Shown: piece after piece, positions 10,421 to 18,954 of the stretch
Layout of the letters: every line of letters begins with the position of its first letter
Position numbering within the stretch: the first letter of the stretch is position 1
DNA from: Streptomyces mirabilis
Lineage (GTDB): Bacteria > Actinomycetota > Actinomycetes > Streptomycetales > Streptomycetaceae
NCBI RefSeq assembly: GCF_039503195.1
Contig: NZ_JBCJKP010000001.1
Span: 9,176,001 to 9,240,000, forward strand
DNA: 64,000 nucleotides
Direction of reading: 5' to 3'
Translations under genes and position numbers: made by a program
The notes under the pieces: generated by a model
The model's database searches: none
The model's input: only the letters and a program-made list of their open reading frames with translations
What the model was told of the DNA's origin: nothing

Positions 10421-11572
10421 GTGCGAGTGGGACTGCTGACCCGGGAGTACCCGCCGGACGTGTACGGCGGCGCGGGCGTCCATGTCGAGTTCCTCGCCCG
10501 GGAGTTGCGGACCCTCACGGACCTGGACGTGCACTGCTGGGGCGAGGGCGCCGCGGGCGGCGTCGTGCGCCACCGGTCGTGGACCTCGCTCGACGGCGCC
10601 AACGACGCGCTGCGCACCTTCTCCGTGGACCTCGCCATGGCCGCCGCCCTCGAAGGCCGCGAACTCGTCCACTCGCACACCTGGTACGCCAACCTCGCCG
10701 GCCACTTCGGCAAGCTCCTGTACGGCATCCCGCACGTCATGACCGCCCACTCCCTGGAGCCGCTGCGCCCCTGGAAGGCCGAGCAGCTCGGCGGCGGCTA
10801 CGCCCTGTCCAGCTGGGCCGAGCGCACCGCCGTCGAGGCCGCCGACGCCGTCATCGCCGTCTCCGGCGCCATGCGCGAGGACATCCTCACCTGCTACCCC
10901 GCCCTGGACCCGGCCAAGGTGCGTGTCGTACACAACGGCATCGACACCGCCCTCTACCGGCCGGACCACGGCACGGACGTTCTGGAGCGCATCGGCATCG
11001 ACGCCGCCCGCCCCTACGTGCTGTTCGTCGGCCGCATCACCCGCCAGAAGGGCGTGCCCCACCTGCTGCGCGCGGTACGGGACATCGACCCGGCCGTGCA
11101 GGTGGTGCTGTGCGCGGGCGCCCCCGACACCCCCGAGATCGACCGGGAGTTCCGTGACCTCTTCCAGGAACTGAGTGCCGTACGCCAGGGCCTGCACTGG
11201 ATCCCGCAGATGCTGCCCCGCCCGGACGTCGTCCAACTCCTCACGCACGCGGCCGTCTTCGTCTGTCCCTCGGTGTACGAGCCGCTCGGCATCGTCAACC
11301 TGGAGGCGATGGCCTGCGGAACGGCCGTGGTGGCGTCGCGGGTCGGAGGGATACCCGAGGTGGTCGAGGACGGCGTGACGGGTGTCCTGGTGCCGATCGA
11401 GGAGAACTTCGAGGCGGGTCTGGCGCTCGCCCTCGACTCCGTGCTCGCCGACCCCCGGGCCGCCCGGCGGATGGGTGAGGCCGGACGGGAGCGCGCGGTG
11501 CGGGAGTTCGGATGGGACACGGTGGCCCGGCGGACCGTCCAGCTTTACGAGGAAGTCCTCAAACCGGGGTAA
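10421..11572 (+). CDS. glgM: Actinobacterial glycogen synthase / alpha-maltose-1-phosphate synthase (GT4-like)
   Basis: A 383-residue two-domain GT-B glycosyltransferase. Family blocks are REYPPDVYGGAGVHVEFLAREL at the N-terminus (glycine-rich donor loop), VHSHTWYANLAG, the VGRITRQKG strand, and the E-x7-E sugar-nucleotide motif in YEPLGIVNLE. In mycobacteria and streptomycetes this enzyme uses ADP-glucose to make maltose 1-phosphate for the GlgE alpha-glucan route. The neighbouring glgC supplies ADP-glucose in the same direction, 81 bases downstream. The GTG start fits the family N-terminus (VRVGLLTREYPP). It is often annotated glgA; the GlgM activity is inferred from family knowledge. Confidence 0.9.
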   Translation: MRVGLLTREYPPDVYGGAGVHVEFLARELRTLTDLDVHCWGEGAAGGVVRHRSWTSLDGANDALRTFSVDLAMAAALEGRELVHSHTWYANLAGHFGKLLYGIPHVMTAHSLEPLRPWKAEQLGGGYALSSWAERTAVEAADAVIAVSGAMREDILTCYPALDPAKVRVVHNGIDTALYRPDHGTDVLERIGIDAARPYVLFVGRITRQKGVPHLLRAVRDIDPAVQVVLCAGAPDTPEIDREFRDLFQELSAVRQGLHWIPQMLPRPDVVQLLTHAAVFVCPSVYEPLGIVNLEAMACGTAVVASRVGGIPEVVEDGVTGVLVPIEENFEAGLALALDSVLADPRAARRMGEAGRERAVREFGWDTVARRTVQLYEEVLKPG

Positions 11573-11653
11573 CCATCGGACAGGTGCAGTTCAAGCAACG
11601 GGGCCGGCCCGGCACAGCGGGAGCGGCTCAACCGGGCTCAGAGGGGCGGCGGC

Positions 11654-12874
11654 ATGCGGCGCGGTGGACCTTCGGTACTGGGAATCGTACTTGCGGGTGG
11701 AGAGGGCAAACGGCTCATGCCCCTCACCGCGGACCGCGCGAAACCCGCGGTCACCTTCGGCGGGACGTACCGCCTGGTGGACTTCGTACTCTCCAATCTC
11801 GTCAACGCCGACATCCTGCGCATCTGCGTCCTGACGCAGTACAAGTCGCACTCCCTGGACCGCCATGTGACGACGACCTGGCGGATGTCGAGCCTGCTCG
11901 GCAACTACGTCACACCGGTCCCGGCACAGCAGCGGCTCGGCCCGCGCTGGTACCTGGGCAGCGCGGACGCGATCCTGCAGTCCCTCAACCTCGTGCACGA
12001 CGAACGGCCCGACTACATCGCGGTGTTCGGCGCCGACCACGTCTACCGCATGGACCCCCGGCAGATGCTCGCCCAGCACATCGAGGGCGGCGCGGGTGTG
12101 ACCGTCGCCGGGATACGGGTGCCGCGCGCCGAGTCGTCCTCCTTCGGGGTCATCAGCCCCGGCTCCGACGGGCAGACCGTGGAGGGCTTCCTTGAGAAGC
12201 CCGCCGACCCGCCGGGCCTGGCCGACGACCCCGAGTGCGTCTTCGCCTCGATGGGCAACTACATCTTCACCACCAAGGCTCTGGTGGAGGCGCTCCAGAG
12301 GGACGCCGAGGACGTGCACTCGGTGCACGACATGGGCGGATCGATTCTGCCCATGCTCACCGACCGCGGCGAGGCGCAGCTCTACGACTTCAGCGACAAC
12401 CACGTGCCCGGCGAGACCACCCGCGACCAGGGCTACTGGCGTGACGTGGGCACCCTCGACGCCTACTACGACGCCCACATGGACCTGATCGCCGAACGCC
12501 CCGCCTTCAATCTCTACAACCGCAGCTGGCCCATCTACACCAGTTCCGGACAGCTCTCCCCGGCGAGATTCAACGCCGGGGGAATCGCGAGCGAGTCGAT
12601 CGTCAGCGCGGGCTCTCTGATCCGGGGCCAGGTCACGCGGTCCGTGCTCTCGCCGGGTGTCGTGGTCGACCCGGGAGCCGTCGTCCAGGGCTCGATCCTG
12701 CACGACAACGTCCACATAGGGCGGGGCGCGGTGGTGCGCGGCGCGGTTCTCGACAAGAACGTCGAGGTGCCGCCGGGCGCGACGATCGGCGTCAACCCGG
12801 AGCGGGACGCGGATCTCTACACGGTCTCCAAGGGCGGGGTGATCGCGCTGGGCAAGGGCCGGATCGTGCCGTAG
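11654..12874 (+). CDS. glgC: Glucose-1-phosphate adenylyltransferase
   Basis: A 406-residue ADP-glucose pyrophosphorylase: ATP + glucose 1-phosphate gives ADP-glucose, the donor for glycogen and maltose-1-phosphate synthesis. The nucleotide-binding signature is [14 protein letters not shown] near residue 14, followed by [35 protein letters not shown] and [18 protein letters not shown] are catalytic-domain blocks. The C-terminal third is a left-handed beta-helix (repeated V-x-G-A/S units). GAGGGG at 11641-11646 precedes the ATG. A strong hairpin terminator follows, closing the glgM-glgC unit. Confidence 0.97.
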   Translation: MRRGGPSVLGIVLAGGEGKRLMPLTADRAKPAVTFGGTYRLVDFVLSNLVNADILRICVLTQYKSHSLDRHVTTTWRMSSLLGNYVTPVPAQQRLGPRWYLGSADAILQSLNLVHDERPDYIAVFGADHVYRMDPRQMLAQHIEGGAGVTVAGIRVPRAESSSFGVISPGSDGQTVEGFLEKPADPPGLADDPECVFASMGNYIFTTKALVEALQRDAEDVHSVHDMGGSILPMLTDRGEAQLYDFSDNHVPGETTRDQGYWRDVGTLDAYYDAHMDLIAERPAFNLYNRSWPIYTSSGQLSPARFNAGGIASESIVSAGSLIRGQVTRSVLSPGVVVDPGAVVQGSILHDNVHIGRGAVVRGAVLDKNVEVPPGATIGVNPERDADLYTVSKGGVIALGKGRIVP

Positions 12875-12894
12875 TCGCCGCCCATGACGATGAC

Positions 12895-12924
12895 GGCCCC
12901 GGTGCGTCCGTGCCCACCGGGGCC
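12895..12924 (+). terminator. Rho-independent terminator after glgC
   Basis: GGCCCCGGTG (12895-12904) pairs perfectly with CACCGGGGCC (12915-12924) across a 10-base loop, followed by TTT. Confidence 0.85.
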
Positions 12925-12984
12925 TTTGTCATGTCCCTGGACAGAAAGTGGAACCCCGTGTTGTCATGCCAACTGCCGTTGGTG

Positions 12985-12994
12985 ACAACGTTGT
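12985..12994. promoter_or_regulatory. Palindrome ACAACGTTGT upstream of the GH2 gene
   Basis: A perfect 10-base palindrome with a central CG, about 105 bases before the GH2 start. LacI-family operators often centre on CG, so it could be a sugar-responsive operator, but no regulator gene is adjacent. Confidence 0.3.
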
Positions 12995-13098
12995 TCCGTC
13001 CGAGCAAGAGCCGCGCCACCCGCCCCACACCCATCCCGGGCCCGTCCGGCAACCGTCCTCACCACCGTCCCCCCACCCGTCCTCACAGAGGAGGATCC

Positions 13099-15705
13099 GT
13101 GCGTTTCGGACGACTCAGAGACCGACTCGCGTTACTGCTCGCCGCGGCCCTCGGCGCCGCGGGACTCGCCTCCGTGCCCGCCGCGGCCGACGATCCCGTC
13201 GCGGTCCACGGACTGAAGGGCGACTACTACACCCAGTCCGCCCCCGGCGCCTTCGACTTCCACGAACTCAAGGCCACCGGCTTCGACCCGCGACTCGACT
13301 TCGACGACCTGGAACCCCGGCTGCGCTTCGCGACGGGCCAGGACAACGATGTCAGTGTCCGCTGGACCGGCAAACTCGTACCGGAGAAGAGCGGAGCCAC
13401 CACCTTCTCGATCATCGGCGACAACGGTTTCCGCCTCTGGATCGACGGCAGACCCGTCATCGACCACTGGGTGGACGACTGGGATCGCGAACAGACCTCC
13501 GAGCCCATCGATCTGACGGCGGGCCACGCCTATGACTTCAAGCTCGAGTACTTCGAGCACTACGGCGGCTCCAACCTCCATCTGCGCTGGACCGAACCCG
13601 GCGGCGCCAAGGTGACGATCCCGCAGTCGGCGTTCCTGCTGCCCGACGGCTACGACTACGACGGCGCCCTCGCGACCACCGTCCAGCCGGACGGCCGCAC
13701 CCTCAGGCTCGACTTCGCACGGGAACTGGCCGCGCCCCCGGCCGCCGTCGTCGACCACCTCCAGGCCGTGATAGGCGGCGCCAAGTGGCCGCTGGGAGCG
13801 GCCGCGTTGGACCCCGCCGACCCCAGATCCCTCCTCGTCACGCTCAAGGAACCCGTCGTCGGCGACAAGACCGGCACCGCACGCGGCAACGCCGACCTGC
13901 GCTACGACGGCACGGGCGGCCTCGCCGCCGCCGGGGACGGCAAGGCGATCGGCGCCTTCTGGAGCAGCGGCCCCAACCACTCCACGTACGAACTGCGCAC
14001 GAAGTGGGCCGACGAGGTCGGGCCGGACAACGCCCTGCCGGAGTACCCCCGCCCCCAGCTCACGCGTGACGCCTGGCGCAACCTGAACGGGCGCTGGCAG
14101 TTCGCCGCCGCCACCGCGGGGGAGCAACCCCCGGTCGGGAAGACGCTCGGCGAGCACATCCTCGTCCCGTACCCCGTGGAGTCCCAGCTGTCCGGCGTCG
14201 AACGCCACGAGGACCGCATGTGGTACCGCCGCACCTTCACCGTCCCGGCCGACTGGCACATCGGCTCGGGCCGACGGCTCCTGCTCAACTTCGGTGCCGT
14301 CGACTGGCAGTCCGAGGTGTACGTCAACGGGGTCAGGGTCGCCGAACACCGGGGCGGCTACGACAAGTTCGGCGTCGACGTGACCGACGCGCTGAAGCCC
14401 GGCCGCAGCCAGGAACTGATCGTCGGCGTGTACGACCCGACCGACGCCGCGTCCGGCGAGAACCCGCCGCTCGGCAAGCAGCGCCTCGACCCCAGCGGGA
14501 TCTGGTACACCCCGACCTCCGGCATCTGGCAGACGGTGTGGATGGAGCCGGTCGCCCCGGACCACGTCGACTCGCTCAAGCTCACTCCGGACGTCGACGG
14601 CGGCCGGCTCACCGTGGAACCGAAGGGCGTGCGCGACGGGCTGCCGGTCACGGCGACGGCGTACGAGGGAGGGCGGAAGGTCGCCACCGTCACCGGCCGC
14701 ACCGGACGGCCGCTGACCCTGAAGATCGCCCATCCGCACCTCTGGTCGCCGGACGACCCGTTCCTCTACGACCTCAGGGTGAGCGTCGGGCGCGACCGCG
14801 TCGGCAGTTACTTCGGGATGCGCTCGATCTCCGTCGAGAAGGTCGACGGCACCCCGCGCACCGTCCTCAACGGCAAGCCCGTCTTCATGATGGCCACGCT
14901 CGACCAGGGGTTCTGGCCCGACGGCCTGTACACGGCGCCGACGGACGAGGCCCTCGCGTACGACCTGCGCATGCACAAGGCGATGGGCTTCAACGCGGTG
15001 CGCAAGCACATCAAGGTGGAGCCCGACCGCTGGTTCTACTGGGCGGACCGGCTCGGCCTGCTGGTCTGGCAGGACATGCCCGCCATGACCGCCGGGGTGA
15101 ACCCGAGCGCCGCGGCCCGCGCCGAGTACGAGCGCGAGATGAAACTGATGATCGACCAGCACATCAGCAGTCCGTCGGTCGTGATGTGGGTGACCTTCAA
15201 CGAGGGCTGGGGCCAGTACGACGAGGGTCGCATCGCCGACCAGGCCAAGGCCTGGGATCCGACCCGGCTCGTCAACGGCATGTCGGGGCTGAACCTGGGG
15301 GCCGACGGCGGCACCGGCGACATCATGGACGAACACGGCTATCCGAGCCCCGCGCTGCCACCGGCTCCCGACGGCGGACGCGCGCTCGTCAGCGGCGAGT
15401 ACGGGGGCCTGGGGCTCGCCGTCCCCGGGCACGCCTGGTCGGTTCAGCAGTCGTACGTGGACGTGGACCCGTCGGCGTACACCGACGACTACCTCGCCCG
15501 CCTCGCCGAGGTACGGGCACTCGCGTGCCGGGGGAGCAACGGCGCCGTCTACACCCAGATCTCGGACGTGGAGGGCGAGCTGAACGGGCTCCTCACCTAC
15601 GACCGCAAGGTCGTGAAGCCGGACGTGGGGAGGTTGAGAGCGGCGCACGAGGCGCTGATCGCCGACGCGTCCCGGGCGACCCCCACGGGCTGCCCGGCAA
15701 CCTGA
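13099..15705 (+). CDS. Secreted PA14-containing glycoside hydrolase family 2 enzyme
   Basis: An 868-residue exported enzyme. A signal peptide ends near residue 30 (VPAAA|DDP). Residues ~36-170 form a PA14 sugar-binding domain (GDNGFRLWIDGRPVIDHW, GSNLHLRWTEPGG). From about residue 320 there is the GH2 arrangement: jelly-roll, immunoglobulin-like domain, then TIM barrel. The expected acid/base is Glu702 in TFNEGWGQ and the expected nucleophile Glu767 in SGEYGG. Beta-galactosidase, beta-glucuronidase or beta-mannosidase activity are all possible. AGAGGAGG at 13087-13094 sets GTG 13099 as start. Codon 12 is TTA, the rare bldA-read codon, and is the only one noticed in this window. Confidence 0.88.
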   Translation: MRFGRLRDRLALLLAAALGAAGLASVPAAADDPVAVHGLKGDYYTQSAPGAFDFHELKATGFDPRLDFDDLEPRLRFATGQDNDVSVRWTGKLVPEKSGATTFSIIGDNGFRLWIDGRPVIDHWVDDWDREQTSEPIDLTAGHAYDFKLEYFEHYGGSNLHLRWTEPGGAKVTIPQSAFLLPDGYDYDGALATTVQPDGRTLRLDFARELAAPPAAVVDHLQAVIGGAKWPLGAAALDPADPRSLLVTLKEPVVGDKTGTARGNADLRYDGTGGLAAAGDGKAIGAFWSSGPNHSTYELRTKWADEVGPDNALPEYPRPQLTRDAWRNLNGRWQFAAATAGEQPPVGKTLGEHILVPYPVESQLSGVERHEDRMWYRRTFTVPADWHIGSGRRLLLNFGAVDWQSEVYVNGVRVAEHRGGYDKFGVDVTDALKPGRSQELIVGVYDPTDAASGENPPLGKQRLDPSGIWYTPTSGIWQTVWMEPVAPDHVDSLKLTPDVDGGRLTVEPKGVRDGLPVTATAYEGGRKVATVTGRTGRPLTLKIAHPHLWSPDDPFLYDLRVSVGRDRVGSYFGMRSISVEKVDGTPRTVLNGKPVFMMATLDQGFWPDGLYTAPTDEALAYDLRMHKAMGFNAVRKHIKVEPDRWFYWADRLGLLVWQDMPAMTAGVNPSAAARAEYEREMKLMIDQHISSPSVVMWVTFNEGWGQYDEGRIADQAKAWDPTRLVNGMSGLNLGADGGTGDIMDEHGYPSPALPPAPDGGRALVSGEYGGLGLAVPGHAWSVQQSYVDVDPSAYTDDYLARLAEVRALACRGSNGAVYTQISDVEGELNGLLTYDRKVVKPDVGRLRAAHEALIADASRATPTGCPAT

Positions 15706-15710
15706 CGCCT

Positions 15711-15767
15711 CCGGTCCTTCGAGGGCGCTCGCGGTCCTTCGGGCGACCCGGCGCTTCCGGTCCTTCG
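15711..15767. repeat. Three GGTCCTTCG repeats after the GH2 gene
   Basis: CGGTCCTTCG occurs three times within 57 bases (starting near 15712, 15732 and 15758), just past the GH2 stop. The spacing is unequal (about 20 and 26 bases). No function is evident. Confidence 0.4.
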
Positions 15768-15837
15768 CGTGGCCGCGCGTCGGCGCGCGTGCCGCGTTCG
15801 GGACGCCTATCCTGATCCGACCTCACGTGCCCCTTGT

Positions 15838-15864
15838 GTCCCGCCCCTTTCGCGGGGGCGGGAC
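15838..15864 (+). terminator. Strong GC hairpin between GH2 gene and WS/DGAT gene
   Basis: GTCCCGCCCC (15838-15847) and GGGGCGGGAC (15855-15864) form a perfect 10-bp stem with a 7-base loop, followed by TTAATC. It probably terminates the GH2 transcript. Confidence 0.75.
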
Positions 15865-15880
15865 TTAATCTGCTGTTAAC

Positions 15881-15909
15881 TGAGCGTAGCTTGATCGTAC
15901 TTGACCGTA
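15881..15909 (+). promoter_or_regulatory. Three helically phased TGANCGTA direct repeats
   Basis: TGAGCGTA (15881), TGATCGTA (15892) and TGACCGTA (15902) follow at 11- and 10-base steps upstream of the WS/DGAT-like gene. Phased direct repeats are typical of regulators that bind cooperatively on one face of DNA. A TTGACT at 15925-15930 could be the -35 of the same promoter. Confidence 0.45.
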
Positions 15910-15966
15910 ATCGCCTGTCGGGGTTTGACTGCTTGCTCACCCTGTCGTCGAAGCGAGAGCAAGCCT

Positions 15967-17298
15967 TTGACTCCTGATCTCCTCGCACCACTCGACCTGG
16001 CGTTCTGGAACATCGAGTCCGCCCAGCACCCGATGCACCTCGGCGCCCTCGGTGTCTTCTCCGCGCACTCGCCGACCGCGGGCGCGCACGCCGCCGAACT
16101 GCTCGCGGTCCGCGCCGCCGGGGTGCCCGGGCTGCGCATGCGGATCCGCGACGTCTGGCAGCCCCTCGCCTTCCCGCCCCACTTCGGGAGCGCGGCCCGG
16201 GAACCCGCGCCCGACTTCGAGCCCCTCGACCACGTCCGGCTGCACGCGCCGACCGCGGACTTCCCCGCCGCCGCGGGCCGGCTCATGGAACGCCCGCTCC
16301 AGCGCGGCCGGCCCCCGTGGGAGGCGCACGTCCTGCCCGGCGAGGACGGCACCTCGTTCGCCGTGTTCTTCAAGTTCCACCACGCGCTGGCCGACGGTCT
16401 GCGGGCACTGATGCTCGCCGCCGCCCTGATGGACCCACTGGACCTGCCCGAGCCCCGCCCGCGCCCCGCGGAGCCGCCCCGCGGACTGCTCCCGGACGTC
16501 CGCAAACTGCCCGACCTGGTCCGCGGAACCCTCTCCGACCTGGGCCGCGCCCTCGACATCGGCAGCTCCGTCGCCCGCGCCACCCTCGGTGCCCGCTCCT
16601 CGCCCGCCCTCACCTCGCAGCCCACCGGCACCCGCCGGATCGCGGGCGTCGTCCTAGACCTGGACGATGTGCACCGCGTCCGCAAGACCGTCGGCGGCAC
16701 CGTCAACGACGTCCTGATCGCCGTCGTCGCCGGCGCCCTGCGCAACTGGCTCGACGAACGCGGTGACAGCAGCGCGGGAGTCGCGCCCCGCGCCCTGATC
16801 CCCGTCTCCAGGCGCCGCCCGCGCACCGCGCACCCGCAGGGCAACCGGCTCTCCGGTTACCTGATACGGCTTCCCGTCGACGACCCGGACCCGCTCGGCC
16901 GACTCCGTTCGGTGCGTACGGCGATGGACGCCAACAAGGACGCGGGTCCCAACCGGGGAGCGGGCGCCGTCGCGCTGCTCGCCGACCATGTGCCGCCGCT
17001 CGGCCACCGCCTCGGTGGTCCCGTCGTCGGCCAGGCGGCCCGGCTGCTCTTCGACATCCTGGTCACCAGCGTGCCGCTGCCCAGCCTCGGTCTGAAGCTC
17101 GGCGGCTGCCCGCTCACCGAGGTCTATCCGCTCGCCCCGCTGGCCCGCGGCCAGGCGCTGGCGGTGGCCGTGTCGACGTACCGCGGACGGGTCCACTACG
17201 GGCTCGTCGCCGACGCACAGGCCGTGCCGGACCTGCACCGGCTGGCTCGCGCGCTGACCGAGGAGGTGGAGACGCTGATCATCGCCTGCGGCCCCTGA
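15967..17298 (+). CDS. Wax ester synthase/diacylglycerol acyltransferase-like (WS/DGAT) protein
   Basis: A 443-residue acyltransferase. The active-site motif HHALADG lies at residues 138-144 (H-H-x-x-x-D-G), and the N-terminus LAPLDLAFWNIESAQHPMHLGALGVF is typical of bacterial WS/DGATs, which esterify acyl-CoA with diacylglycerol or fatty alcohol for storage lipid. NDVLIAVVAGALRNWLDERG and the late GNRLSGYLIRLP block also fit. TTG 15967 is chosen from the family N-terminus; an in-frame ATG at 15904-15906 would add a Cys-rich stretch unlike the family. Confidence 0.85.
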   Translation: MTPDLLAPLDLAFWNIESAQHPMHLGALGVFSAHSPTAGAHAAELLAVRAAGVPGLRMRIRDVWQPLAFPPHFGSAAREPAPDFEPLDHVRLHAPTADFPAAAGRLMERPLQRGRPPWEAHVLPGEDGTSFAVFFKFHHALADGLRALMLAAALMDPLDLPEPRPRPAEPPRGLLPDVRKLPDLVRGTLSDLGRALDIGSSVARATLGARSSPALTSQPTGTRRIAGVVLDLDDVHRVRKTVGGTVNDVLIAVVAGALRNWLDERGDSSAGVAPRALIPVSRRRPRTAHPQGNRLSGYLIRLPVDDPDPLGRLRSVRTAMDANKDAGPNRGAGAVALLADHVPPLGHRLGGPVVGQAARLLFDILVTSVPLPSLGLKLGGCPLTEVYPLAPLARGQALAVAVSTYRGRVHYGLVADAQAVPDLHRLARALTEEVETLIIACGP

Positions 17299-17422
17299 AA
17301 CGGCCCGCGGGGACCGGTGATCATCTCGGGTTTGGCGCCTTGCCCCCTTGCTCCGTAAAATTCCGCCTTCGAAAGCGAGCGCGGTTCGAGCGCGGCGCGA
17401 GACCCGAGGAACGGCACACGCG

Positions 17423-18946
17423 ATGACGGTGACAGAGGACGGCCAGGCGGCTCTCGCCGTGGACACGGCTGAGGACGACCGGGCGGCTTCCGCCGTGGAC
17501 GGGGAGGCGGTCTCCTACGGGCCGGGCATCGACCCGGAGCGGCTGGCCGTCTGCCTCAGCGTGCTCGACGAGCTCGACAAGATCGAGGTCGACCACCCGG
17601 ACGCCATCGCCGTGCGCCGCGCCACCGCGGGCGTCTACCGCACGGTCAAGCAGCGCCGCCGCCAGGAGCGCAGGGCCGCCAAGACCGCCCACGACAAGGC
17701 CGTCACCGAGTCCACCGCGACCGGTTCCGCTCAGCGCATCGACGACGAGACCGAGGGCATCCTGCCCTCCTCCGTCACCGACGCCGGCGAGATCGCGGGG
17801 ATACTCCAGCGCCCGCGCTCCTGCTACATCTGCAAGAAGCGGTACGTCGAGGTCGACTACTTCTACCACCAGCTCTGCCAGGACTGCGCCGCGGAGAACC
17901 GCGCCCGCCGCGACGCCCGCGCCGACCTCACCGGCAAGCGCGCGCTGCTCACCGGCGGCCGCGCCAAGATCGGCATGTACATCGCGCTGCGGCTGCTGCG
18001 CGACGGCGCGCACACCACCATCACCACGCGCTTCCCGAACGACGCGATCCGGCGCTTCAAGGCCATGCCCGACAGCGACGAGTGGATCGGCCGACTGAAG
18101 ATCGTCGGCATCGACCTGCGCGACCCGGCGCAGGTCGTGGCCCTGGCCGACTCGGTCGCCGCCGAGGGCCCGCTGGACATCCTGATCAACAACGCGGCCC
18201 AGACCGTTCGCCGTTCCCCGGGCGCCTACAGCGAGCTCCTCGCCGCCGAGTCCGGCCCGCTGCCCGCCGGTGAGCTGCCGCCCGCCGAGGTCATCGGCAC
18301 CTTCGGCTCCGGCGCGGTCGCCGCGCTCCCGGTCGCCGGGGGTGGCGCGCTGACCGCGCAGGACGTCACGGACCTGGCCCTGGTGTCCGGCTCGGCCTCC
18401 CTGGAGAGGATCGCGGCCGGTACGGCCATCGACGCGGGCGGCCTCGTGCCCGACCTGCACGACACCAACAGCTGGATCCAGTCGGTCGAGGAGGTCACGC
18501 CGGTCGAGCTCCTCGAGGTGCAGCTCTGCAACTCGACGGCCCCCTTCATCCTGATCAGCCGGCTGCGCGCGGCGATGGCGGCCTCCGGGGCCGACCGCAC
18601 GTACATCGTGAACGTCTCCGCCATGGAGGGCGTCTTCAACCGCGGCTACAAGGGCGCGGGCCACCCGCACACCAACATGGCCAAGGCCGCCCTGAACATG
18701 CTCACGCGCACCAGCGCCCAGGAGATGTTCGAGAAGGACCGCATCCTGATGACCGCCGTCGACACCGGCTGGATCACCGACGAGCGCCCGCACCCCGACA
18801 AGATGCGTCTCGCCGACGCGGGCTTCCACGCCCCGCTCGACCTGATCGACGGCGCGGCCCGGGTGTACGACCCGATCGTGCGCGGTGAGCAGGGCGAGGA
18901 CCTGTACGGCGTCTTCATGAAGGACTACGCGCCCGGCAAGTGGTGA
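17423..18946 (+). CDS. SDR-family oxidoreductase with N-terminal zinc-knuckle
   Basis: A 507-residue protein. The first ~170 residues are helical and charged and include CYICKKRY followed ~18 residues later by CQDC, a probable four-Cys zinc site. From residue ~170 there is a short-chain dehydrogenase fold: LTGGRAKIGMYIA (nucleotide loop), DILINNAAQT, then VNVSAMEG and, later, the HTNMAKAAL region where Y-x-x-x-K would normally be. The usual Tyr-x-x-x-K appears altered (HPHTNMAKAAL with Lys kept), so catalysis may differ. The substrate is unknown. A large ~110-residue insertion splits the Rossmann core after INNAAQT. ATG 17423 follows GAGGAA. Confidence 0.75.
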   Translation: MTVTEDGQAALAVDTAEDDRAASAVDGEAVSYGPGIDPERLAVCLSVLDELDKIEVDHPDAIAVRRATAGVYRTVKQRRRQERRAAKTAHDKAVTESTATGSAQRIDDETEGILPSSVTDAGEIAGILQRPRSCYICKKRYVEVDYFYHQLCQDCAAENRARRDARADLTGKRALLTGGRAKIGMYIALRLLRDGAHTTITTRFPNDAIRRFKAMPDSDEWIGRLKIVGIDLRDPAQVVALADSVAAEGPLDILINNAAQTVRRSPGAYSELLAAESGPLPAGELPPAEVIGTFGSGAVAALPVAGGGALTAQDVTDLALVSGSASLERIAAGTAIDAGGLVPDLHDTNSWIQSVEEVTPVELLEVQLCNSTAPFILISRLRAAMAASGADRTYIVNVSAMEGVFNRGYKGAGHPHTNMAKAALNMLTRTSAQEMFEKDRILMTAVDTGWITDERPHPDKMRLADAGFHAPLDLIDGAARVYDPIVRGEQGEDLYGVFMKDYAPGKW

Positions 18947-18954
18947 CCGCGTCC

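Noticed and set aside
13132..15648. 838-codon minus-strand open frame opposite the GH2 gene
   Set aside because: A shadow of the GH2 coding sequence; no RBS, no domain signature and biased composition.
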